Shown piece by piece: positions 20,870-30,949 of a DNA stretch of 64,000 nt. This DNA is from Coenobita brevimanus. Taxonomy: Eukaryota > Arthropoda > Malacostraca > Decapoda > Coenobitidae. Position numbers and translations under genes: made by a program. Position 1 is the first letter of the stretch. Every line of letters starts with the position of its first letter. The notes below the pieces were generated by a model, which was given only the letters and a program-made list of their open reading frames with translations, had not been told where the DNA came from and searched no databases. Location: positions 62,001 to 126,000 of the forward strand of contig JAVRFU010000123.1 of the NCBI GenBank assembly GCA_032717465.1, given 5' to 3'.

Positions 20870-23800
20870 TCGGATTTCTGGATGAAAGGGAAGGATGGGT
20901 TTGGGGTGGGTAGGGGAACGAGAAAGGTGAAGAATAAGAACATAGGAAGAAGAGGGAGTGATAAAATGTAGAATGAGGAGCGGAGAGGAGGGTGAGTTTA
21001 ATGTATGAAAAAAGAGAGGATGAAAGAGACAAGGATTTATTGCAGGAAAAAGGGAGGGAGAGAAGGGAGGAAAAGGGACAGACTAAGGGGAAGGAGGAAC
21101 TGAGACAAGAGGGGAGTGGTGTGGAGGGGGAGAAGGAATCGGGAAGAGGAGGAGAGGGGAGATAGGCAAGGACACCGGAGGAAGGAAAACGTCAGTGGAG
21201 TTGGTGAGTATATTATTAGAGGAGAGGAATGTAGGGGAGGAAGGAAAATAGTTACTGGAGTATGTGATTGGGAGGACGAGAAAAGAAGGTGTGACGCGAA
21301 GGATGGAAATGAGAAAAGCAGTAAAGGATGGAAAGGTAAAGTTTAATGGGATAATGAAGCAGGATATGAGAGAATGGGAATGGAAGTATAAGAAATTAGG
21401 AGACAAGAAGAGCTGAGGACAAGGCAAGGGTTATTGAAATATCGTACAGAAGGTTACATTTTCAAAAGTCAAATCCATTTGCCAATTGTAGGCCAAGATA
21501 AACAGTTTTTACATATAACTCTCGACTGACTGACTGCAAAAATTTACCGGTTGTTATAATTTTCTTTGAGTTTTTAAACCTTGGTTAATATACACCATAA
21601 ACCTTCATAGACGCAATTCATATTATATAAAGTTAAATATGACCCTAGAATTTTTAACACCTATCAAGTCTAATTCTTTTTCAGTCTCAAGTTCTTGTTA
21701 GTCCAGCTCTGGGCACAGGCTGAACAGTTGGTACCGTGAGGCCAGGCAGTCCTCTTAGTGCCACACACCATACAACACCAGTTCTACGCTAACACCCACC
21801 GTCCCCGTTGAATACATGATAGGGCTGTCTTATACAGGACTAGTGTATTGGTATTAGCCGCTGTGTTTTACGACATATCGCTGAGTCATACGGTAAATCA
21901 GTGAAGTCTGTATTTAGGAAACCCAAAGCCTTAAACTGCTCACTGCCCCCGCCGGGATCAGATCTCCCTTCCATTAGGACAGCAGACTTCCTCTCCCCCC
22001 GACTCGAGCACATCCTGTCTCACTGTTTTTCTGTACGCCATTTATCGATGGACCTGAGACCCTGCCACCGAAAGTGTTATTTAAAGACACCTTTGTGAGG
22101 AACGTTTTTGAAGGTCTTCGGAAAATCAAGATACCATTGAGAGGGAAAGGGGGACTGAGGGAAAGGAGAGGAATGGAGAGAGTGGAGGGGGGGGGTGTAT
22201 TCTACGGGAGGTTTAGTGGAAATGGATAGCAAAGAACATAAGGGAAGGGAGACAGTCTGTGTAGGGGGATGGAAAGGAAAGTGGTATCGGGAAAATATAG
22301 TATAGGGGAGGGGATAGATCTGGAAGAGGACGTAAAGTAAGTCATTATAATGGGGATCGGTAGGAGGGGAAAGAAGTGTAGAGGGGTATAATGGAGGGAA
22401 AGTAAGGAAGGAATGGGACTTAGGGGAAGGGAAGGGATGGGAGAAAGAGTACAGCAGGAAGGGAGGGAAGAGAAGGGAGAGAAAAAGAGAAAGAGTACAG
22501 CAGGAAGGGAAGGGAGGGAAGGGAAGGGAAGGAAAGGGAGAAAAGAGCTCAGCAAGAAGGGAAGGGAGGGAAGGGAAGGGAAAGAAAGGGAGAAAAGAGC
22601 TCAGCAGGAAGGAAAGGAAGGGTGGTATAAGGAAGCTGATGCCAAGGGCCAGTGTATTGAAGGATGAAAGGGCAAAGACAGGTGAATTAGGGGTAAAGAG
22701 GAAGTGAAGGATACGAGGAGGGCAGGGAGGAGGTTATAAGCTATAGGGAGGCCAGAATGGAAAAGTATGAAATAAGGAAGTAGAAGGGCAAGAGAAATGT
22801 TAGAGAGAGAGAGAGAGAGAGAGAGAGTAAAGGCTGGAAAACAACACATAAGAGAAGACAAATATGAAGAGTAATCGAGAAGAGAGGAAGGTTGGATATG
22901 AAAAGAGGCAGGACAAGACGAAATGGGGAAGGAAATAGAAGATTGAACAAGCAATGGGTAAAAAAGCGGAACAAACACAAAAAAGAAAAGAAGTTGCGAG
23001 TATTGGAAGGTCATATAAGAGCACGGAAAGGTACGTACAGTGATGAAACAAATATAACGGACCTAGGAGAAAGAAAGGAATATATATATATATATATAGA
23101 CAGGAGGACAAAAAAAAAAAAGATCATAAGAAAATCGGGAGAAGTAAAAAGGAAGGAGAAAGAAATACGAACATTAAAAAGGAAGAAAAACAAGAACAAA
23201 AGCAGACGAAGGAGGGGGAGAGAAAACGAGAACGCAGGAGAGTACAAAATATTAAAGGATGGGAAAGGAAGGGGTAGCAAGAAACAATAACCCAGGGAAA
23301 GAATATATACAAAGAGGAGATGAATGAGATGGGCAAGAGTGTACATTAACATAAGGCAAGGTTAGAAAACATGTAACATAAAAAAGAGGATGACAGTGAG
23401 CAAAGGGATTGGATATAAGTCAACGGGAACAAATAGGATGGGATAATTATAACAATACAGCATATAAGAGTAGGAAATGGTAAATAAGAATGAGCAGAGT
23501 TGACAAGAAAGGAACCAAATTGTGATGGTAAGAGAATGAAAAATATTAAGGATGAAAAGCATGGAAGAAGACGGGATGGAAAAAGTGCAGAGAAAAGCAT
23601 TGCTCGTATAGAAAAAAAAAAAATTCACCGAGAAAGGAAAAGGAAAGAAAGGTGATGGGGGGCAAAAGGAAAGCCAAAGAGACTATACAAAGTGGGAAAA
23701 TAAAAGGAAAGCCGGTGAAAGGAATGGAAGGAGACGTAAAACATGTCGTTGCAGAAGGAAAGGTTAAATGAAAGAGCAATAAAAACTGCAAGAGAAAGAG

Positions 23801-24816
23801 AAGAGAAAAACTGAGTAGAAAGGAGGGAAAAGTAGGAAGAAATTGTGAAACTAAAATCAACAGAAAAGACAGGGGCATAAAGGGTGAAGTACAAAGACAA
23901 TAACGGACAAAAAATAACTGATATTTAAGGTATTAAAAAAGTAAATTATTAAAAAAAGAGAAAAACAGAAGAGAATGAAAAGGATAATCAAAACAATCGG
24001 GAAGAAACAGAAGGTATCAGACATGACGCAAAAGTTACTAGGAAAGACGGGAAGAAAATGAAAATGAAATGGAAAAATCGTTCAGATAAAAATAAACGAG
24101 AAACCTAGAGCAACGAGAGGGAAGAAAGAAGATGGAAAGATAAGGTTATAGAAAACAAGACAAAGTATAGAAGAAGTACGAATAATAATGAACAAAAAGA
24201 AGTATTTCCAAAAAAACTTAATAGAGACGGATAATGCAAGCAAAGGATGGAAAGAAAGAAAAGGATAAATATAAGTGAACGAAAAGCAAAGGAATGAGAA
24301 ACATAAGAATAAAATGAGTAAAGTAACAAAGGAATTAAGATACAAAGAAGGCAAATTAATAGCTTATGGAGGAAGAAAAATATAGCAGACTAGAGGCCCC
24401 CCCCCCCGCCCCAAAACAAAAGAAGTGGAGGAGAGCAAAAGGGGAAGACAGGCAAAGAGGGACAGAAAAGAAGGCTATAAGAGACACCAGTGAGGCGAAA
24501 AGAGGAAAGATAAAAGAGAAATGGGCAGTTGAGTAATAAGATGATAGGATTAACAGCCGAGAAGTATATGGCAATGAAGGAGGAAAAAAGGAGGAAGAAA
24601 AGAATAAAGGATAGGGCGGGTAAAATAAGGAAAGGACACAGAAGAGGGGCAGTGAGATAGGAAGAGGAAGAAAATATTAAGAAAGGAGCAGAAGGAAAAA
24701 AAGGAAAAGGCATAGGAGAGACGAAGAGTAGTAATGCCGTGCTGATAACTGGAAGCAGATAATATGGGAGATGGGATAGGCGTGGCAGAGGCCGTACGAA
24801 GGAGAGTATAAGGAAT

Positions 24817-24860
<44 letters not shown>
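20870..24860. repeat. ~4-kb purine-rich (plus strand) region
   Basis: Most of this stretch is A+G on the plus strand, broken only by 21440-22130, which is mixed sequence. It includes (GA)n at 22802-22828 and 24820-24855, (TA)n at 23080-23098, and a ~62-bp minisatellite at 22440-22620 (unit with AGAGCTCAGCA and GGGAAGGGAGGG). The bias matches that of spacers in minus-oriented module blocks, but I find no modules here. Open frames on the minus strand are artefacts of the bias. Confidence 0.75.
21760..21935 (+). repeat. Diverged segment shared with 60150-60300
   Basis: CTAACACCCACCGT, AGGGCTGTCT and CAGTGAAGTC/CAGTAAAGTC occur in the same order and spacing at both places. The distance from the array-end segment is also similar (about 2 kb), suggesting an old segmental duplication. 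Confidence 0.5.
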
Positions 24861-24879
24861 GAGAGAGAGCCATATTTGC

Positions 24880-25241
24880 GTGCCTTTGTTTGCTTGACAG
24901 AGGTTTATTCCTTGCCTGACCTTCAACCCTTCAACTTAGTTTCTTAAAATCGGATGAAAACTGAGTTATTTTGTTAGGTAGCACATATTGAAGTTAAACT
25001 TTGACCTTGCCTTGTGACCTTGACCTTTGACTCATTGTTCTCAAAATCAAATGGCTTCATTCTTGCCTTACCCTCAACCGTTCCCCAGAGATTGGTATAA
25101 TTTAAATGAAAACTCAAAGTTGATTCTGCCAGGTCAACGTTTGGCCTAGCCAGGCGACCTTGGCATTTGACACATTGCTCTCAGAAACAATTGATTTCCT
25201 CCTTGGTTGACCGTCAAGCCTTCCACCAAGTTTCGTGCATT

Positions 25242-25245
<4 letters not shown>
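24880..25245 (+). repeat. Imperfect ~130-bp tandem repeat
   Basis: About 2.5-3 units, each with a CCTTG...GACCTTGACCTTTGACTCA-like core, a TTCTCAAAAT-like core and a CTTGCCTTACCCTCAACC-like core. It ends directly at an (AC)n tract. Confidence 0.55.

Positions 25246-25297
<52 letters not shown>
25242..25297. repeat. (AC)n microsatellite
   Basis: 28 uninterrupted AC units. Confidence 0.97.
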
Positions 25298-25298
<1 letters not shown>

Positions 25299-25394
25299 TA
25301 AAACATTATATCCACTCTCGCTCCGTGACCACAGGTGGAAAGAAGAGGAAAGTGAAAGAAAGGTTATAAAAAGGAGGCTGCTGTGGGGCTGGGT

Positions 25395-27275
25395 CGAATG
25401 TTTGACAACACTGACAGATTCTCAGGCCGCTCCACCTTACACCATCTTGGCTCCTCCTTCCCTCTTGCTTTATTATTGTAGAATAGTGAAGAAAGGTGAA
25501 AGAAATAAAGGATTGGAAAAGATGAAATTAAAGGAGAAAGAAAAAACGGAAGGACAAAAAAGAGAGAAAGACATAGGCCAAAGAATGAAAATGAGAAGAA
25601 AAATGTAATGGGAATAAAGAATTTCATTACACAACAATAGGTGCAAATAATATAGCGAGTGGGAGACAGCAAGGACAAAATTAATAATACAGAAGGAATA
25701 TTAAATATATAATATGGATAAAGAAGTCAGAAAGAAAGGAGAAAGGACAAACAGAAAGTAATAAACAAAAATAGAATATCAGAGAAAGAAGTAAATAGAA
25801 AGATAAAATGAAAATGAGGAAGAATAAAAATGAACCAAGGAATTCATCGGGTATAACTGCAGACAGGTTTGTTAGACTGTCAGGCGGGTCCACCTTACTT
25901 ACTTTGGCTGCTGCTTGTCTTGTAGTGCCATTCCTGTATTAGAACACGGCAGACAGTACCAATAGAAGCAGAAAGAACATGGTAAATGAGAAAGAGAAGG
26001 AAAAAATATGTGACTAGAGGAATGAAAAGAAAAATATGTGAAAAAACAAAATTAAAGAGAGGAGAAAGAAGAAATGACGAAAGTAGGAGGAAAAAATGAA
26101 TGAGGTAGGAATGAAGGAATAAAAAGATTGAATCATAGATAAAATGTGGTAAATATATGAAGGAAAATAAGGGATAAAAAGGAGGGATTAAGGATGCAAT
26201 GTTTGAACTTAGCACACCTGTGGTAGAGTCCCAGACCACTCCACCTTACTTCATCTACCCTCCTACCTGTTTTGTAGCTTGTGATGGTGTACTATGGTGG
26301 AAATAGAACGAAATCGAAATTGATGTAAACAAGTAAGACAGGAGGAGGAAGGAAGCATTACTGTAAAAAACACAGACTAAGAGTGAAAGAAAATGAAATG
26401 GCAGAAAGGAGAAATAATAATAGGAGAAAAACAAAAAGAAGGAATGATTAAAGGAGATTGGCGTAAAGAAAAATATGGAAATAGATACAGAAAGAAGTGG
26501 AAAAGATGAGAAACAGAAAGAAAAGGAGAGGAGAGGGAACCAGAATAAGGTAGAGACGGAAAAGTTATACAGTAAGTCAGTAGCCTGGCAGTGAAGTCAA
26601 AGGCCGCTTCACCTTACTTCATCACTCTTTGTACCTCTCTTGTAGCTGATGGTGATGTAATGTTGTAGAGAAAGAAGGGAGGAAAGAAATGGAATGAGAA
26701 AGAAACGGGTTAAGTAAAGGATAAGTGTAAGGACAAAGAAACGTTGAAAGAAGATCAAGAAAAGAGAGGAGAAAAAAAGAAAGGGAGACGTAATGGTGAT
26801 CAGGTGAAGGTTTGAACTTGGAACACCTATAGTAGAGTCCCAGGCCGCCCCACCTTACATCATCTGGCCTACCTCTGTTGTAGCTGGTGATGCTGTAATG
26901 AAGTGCATGAGGAAAGAAAAGGGGCAAGAAAGAAAGTAAAGATGGAAAGAATGAAAAAAAAAAGTTACGAAATTGTAGACATAAACAAAGGAAGGAAACG
27001 TAAGGGGTTGAGGAAAGCAAATATGGGTGGGCAGAAAGGAAAAAAAAGGGAAGAAAAAATGGGGAGAACAAAAAAAGAAATCGAGGTCATTCGGAAATAA
27101 GGGAAAAGTGAGAACAGCAAAAACAGAAAGGAGGTCAAAGAACCAAAGATCAAACTCCAGACACATAAACTAGTGACAGACCGCTTGATCTGTCTTTATA
27201 TCGCCTCCTGCCTGTCTTGGTGTTTATGATGCTAGGTTTTAATTCTCTGTCCAGTTTATCTTGGCCTAAAAATGC
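25395..27275 (-). repeat. A/B module array, block 3 (minus)
   Basis: Modules on the minus strand: a decayed one at 27140-27210, A at 26.85, 26.61 and 26.24 kb, B at 25.88 and 25.43 kb. Purine-rich spacers on the plus strand. The block ends with a diverged array-end segment (27210-27275, TGTCTTGGTGTTTATGA). Confidence 0.65.
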
Positions 27276-27628
27276 CGTAATAAGAGCCCCAACGTGCTTG
27301 CATGCAGCCTCCTTGGTCACTGAATGGCGGCTGTCCGCGCTGCTTGAACTCTAGCATTTTCTCTATTCAGTCCCTTAACTCTGAGGTCACACTATAATCT
27401 CGTCTAAAGTATTTTCCGGCCTACTTCTCGGAACTCTACCCTCAAAGGCCAAACTTCACGCTCTGCACTCAGTTATCATAAGGTATGATAATGAAGGTAT
27501 ACGAGAGTATGATAAAGAATGTAATATACCGTGCAATATGAAGGAATAATCTGAGACAGGCTATAATATATAAATAAAGAGTATGATATTAGAAGGTATA
27601 ATAAGACACAGGATGGTAGTGGTAATCA

Positions 27629-29649
27629 TGTAGTGCCACACATTTGATATTCATGTATGTATTTAGTAGTACTGTAATTTTAAGTTAGGGTGTAACCTGA
27701 ATATTAGTTCATAAGTTCCTACCCTAAGTAGTAATTCATATATTAATAATTACTGTAGGGTTAACTATTTTTACATGTATGTATCTCTGTATCTATGCAG
27801 TGGGTGATGTAATTGTAGATGTTGAGCTATGGGAATTCCCCGTCTCGTAGAGTAACGAATAACAGACAGATGCGCCAACTTTTCTTGTCGTTGTTGGGCG
27901 CCGAGTTTAAACGTTAAACAGAGTAATGATGAATATACAATTCTTTCCGTAACCTAGTTGTGAAATGCTTGCTAATGAAGCTGCTAGAACACAAGTATGT
28001 AAGATTAGCAGTCCAAAAGGGCCTAAATAATGTCATTTGTGAGGATTTAAAGTCCCGTTTATCTTGGCCGTCACTAGATGGCATGAGCTGCTCTCAGATT
28101 CAAATTGAAATAGTGATAGAATCAGTATCTAATTCAAGTAAGGATAAATCCCAAATTTTCCCCAATTCAATCAAAAGTCTTGTCGTCATGGGTACACTGC
28201 TAAATAAATTGTAAAGAGAATTGAAACCCCCCATATTTCAAAAACACCACCTCATTTGACTTGAGCAGTGGCGTCCTTAGTGCCCGACATACCCCACTTG
28301 CTGCCCAGACATCGTGTGTAACAGACGTTCGTTTAGGTGAGTCGTCCACATTTCTTCTTCCTCCCCCTCTTTTTCTTTGTTTAATCCTTACTTATTATGA
28401 ACTATGAGAAGTAATATTGTTGAGAGTTTAACGTAGTGACTTGCTGCCCAGACATCGTGTGTAACAGACGTTCGTTTAGTCCCCAGACACCGGCGGCGAC
28501 GTCCGTGGGAGCACGCCATTATTCCCAAGTATTGCCCATAGACTTTTACACTTACACTTACAGCACTCACGAGTTATTATTACAAACCGAAGGTATTTGT
28601 TGTGTTATTAATGATTCTATCAAGGGAATTCTTTTTTTTGTAGATAAGGAATAGAAGTATAGAAGTGATATGTTCTGTAACGGAAAGGAAAATTCAAATT
28701 CATCAACTGTTCTCTTTCTTTAAAATCAGTTTATTAGAAAAAAAAATTATAATCAGGAGCGTGGAAGGGAACTTACTGATTGTGAACAATAATGTGATAT
28801 TTAAGTTGTACCTCGAGGCTAAATAAGCCCGAGTGATTGAGGTGTTCCTAGTGATTGTATTTCTTTTTTTTTAATTATTCCTCGAGGCTAGACAGGCCCG
28901 AGAGATTATGTATTTCTAGTGATTATATAACATTGTCGATGGTGAAACGTGAAAAACAATACTGATTTGATGTGAGAACCGAGAAAATTATATGAGGAGA
29001 ATACCTTATATGGGTGAAAGATGAATACAAATAATCATTCTTATTGATACGAGGCTATGCCCGCCCGAACAGACAAATCATATCCGTAAAAGTGTCCCTG
29101 TCTTGAGGCCAATGTTGAGCCCAAGAGTAACGGCCAAAAAAAGAAAGTAAAGTACAACGACTCCATATCTCGAGTGTATCAAATTGTTTCGTCTGGTAAT
29201 AATGTTAGAGGAATGATCACCCAAAAGCCTTAGTAACATTTACAATCTTCTCCCATACTAAAAAGGGTCATGTAATAAAGAAATGATAGTTTTGTGGAAA
29301 TTAACAGAATTATTAAAGTAGAGTAAAGTATATAGCATTTTCTTTTCTTTATTAATATACCTAATCAAGGAAATTATGTCCTCAAGCCAAATTCACTCCC
29401 CTTCCAATTCAAGATTCCTTCGCTGAGGGAACGACAACCACCTGAGGTACCGACTAAAATCTAAACTCGGCCAAAAACTACAAACGCTACCACAATTCAT
29501 TCTTTTCATAAATATTTACCATCCACTATACTAAGTCGAGTACCACTTGTATATCCATGGGTGAGTTGATCAATACCCACAACAGGTAAGAAAATACATT
29601 CAGGTATTACACTGGTGTCAACCGGTGGGATAAAATTCTTACCATTACA
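27629..29649 (+). repeat. 5' LTR (2021 bp)
   Basis: Matches 35164-37179. Differences seen are a few single-base homopolymer changes, a GT/CT change near 28844 versus 36376, and a cluster in the last ~36 bases. It holds a 41-bp direct repeat (28296-28336 and 28439-28479), the first copy followed by GTGAGT. It also holds two copies of a CCTCGAGGCTA...GCCCGAG motif (28811 and 28882). An in-frame stretch of about 80 codons (27960-28214) is present in both LTRs, with no known domain. Confidence 0.9.
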
Positions 29650-29672
29650 CTGGTGGCAATAGCGGTGGGATA
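29650..29672 (+). promoter_or_regulatory. Primer binding site
   Basis: TGGTGGCAATAGCGGTGGGA starts one base after the 5' LTR. A second PBS-like word, CTGGTGTCAACCGGTGGGA, lies 38 bases earlier inside the LTR end. The priming tRNA was not identified. Confidence 0.6.
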
Positions 29673-29791
29673 TTCATCGTTCCCAAATTAGTGGCGTTGG
29701 TGAGAAAATGAAGGGAAGTGAAAAGTAAAGAGAGACTATTTCAAAATTTAATTTCCTTTTTTTTGTGAGTAAGAATAGTACATTAGTCACC

Positions 29792-30949
29792 ATGTCTCTA
29801 TATGGACAGTTGTTTGCTCAGACGCAGTCGGAAGCTGATCGTCCGTCACGAGTAGGGCGAGATCATGTAACTATTCAATTGGATGAGGCTGAGGAACAGT
29901 TCGGTGCTACTAACAGAACGCTGCTTTCACACTCGACCCCTTGTTCACACATTATGAGTTCACACCACTCTCTCACAAAACCGCGCGATATCCCAATTTT
30001 GGAATTGAATCAGCTACAAGGGATAGAAGCTACATCTCGCCTCGAAATGTTTTGTGAGGCGGTGGAACAGACTCACACTAGCAACGCAACTAGAATTCAG
30101 GTTGCCAAGAGTCGAATGGGTTCTGAATTGGCCACTTTTATTCATAACTATCAAAAGAAACATTTTGCACTGTCATGGCCCGAGCTTAAAAAATTCTTGA
30201 ATGCGGAGTTTGCCATCGAGTTGAGTGTAGATCGAGCTTGGCAAGAGTTAGAGAACATGACCTATGACTGGGAGGAATCACCCCAGGCGTTTGTACATAG
30301 GTTCATGTGTAAGCATGCGGCTCTCGAAACAAAGTTCCCGAAAGAAAGGTTTCCCTCGCGAGATAAACGGATCAAGAAGAAACTGTGGTATGGTCTTCCG
30401 CTTGAATCTAGGGAAAAATTGGAAGCTTACCTTGATGACGGATATCCAATCCGTAAATTCATCGACAGGATCGAAAATGAAAGGCAGCTTCTCGAAGAGA
30501 GGTATACCACCAGAGTTAATGCAATGCCGGATAGAGACAATAAAAGTGAAAATCCCTCAGATACCAATGTAGTTGATAATCCACCAAGACCATCCCATGA
30601 TAACTGCCAAGCCGAGTCAGACAAGGAAGTGACTGAATTGAGAGCTCAATTAAGGGATTTGAAAACAAATTTAGAACAACTCAATCAAAAACAATCTACT
30701 GAAACACCGAGGCGAAAATACTGTAGTCATTGTCTGAAGAGTTCACATACGTTGCAAGAATGTTGGGCTAAAACCCCACCAGGCCACTGTTTTGATTGCC
30801 GTAGGTTGGGATGTCGTAGAGGCAGTAATGATTGCCCAGGGCGCATAAACCGCAGCGCAGCGATGCGGGGCAATAACAGATTTCACCCACCCAGTCCAAA
30901 TGCGAGGCAGACTGCCACTCAAAGTAAGTTCCCCCATCAGGCTATTTGA
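29792..30949 (+). CDS. gag: Gag of the complete Ty3/gypsy element
   Basis: 385 codons. I choose ATG 29792 because it is the first ATG, in good context (CACCATG); the open frame upstream begins only with GTG. Residues ~55-240 form a helical retrotransposon capsid, with YDWEESPQAFVHRF typical of the family. Residues ~295-320 hold a heptad-like coiled segment. A CCHC zinc knuckle, CSHCLKSSHTLQEC, lies near residue 315-330 and is followed by a Cys-rich second finger, CFDCRRLGC. Gag builds the virus-like particle and packages RNA. It ends at UGA followed by CUA, in frame with pol. Confidence 0.9.
   Translation: MSLYGQLFAQTQSEADRPSRVGRDHVTIQLDEAEEQFGATNRTLLSHSTPCSHIMSSHHSLTKPRDIPILELNQLQGIEATSRLEMFCEAVEQTHTSNATRIQVAKSRMGSELATFIHNYQKKHFALSWPELKKFLNAEFAIELSVDRAWQELENMTYDWEESPQAFVHRFMCKHAALETKFPKERFPSRDKRIKKKLWYGLPLESREKLEAYLDDGYPIRKFIDRIENERQLLEERYTTRVNAMPDRDNKSENPSDTNVVDNPPRPSHDNCQAESDKEVTELRAQLRDLKTNLEQLNQKQSTETPRRKYCSHCLKSSHTLQECWAKTPPGHCFDCRRLGCRRGSNDCPGRINRSAAMRGNNRFHPPSPNARQTATQSKFPHQAI

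Noticed and set aside
22892..23290. Lys/Arg/Glu-rich open frames in the purine tract
   Set aside because: A consequence of A+G composition; no start context, no domain, and the opposite strand is equally open.
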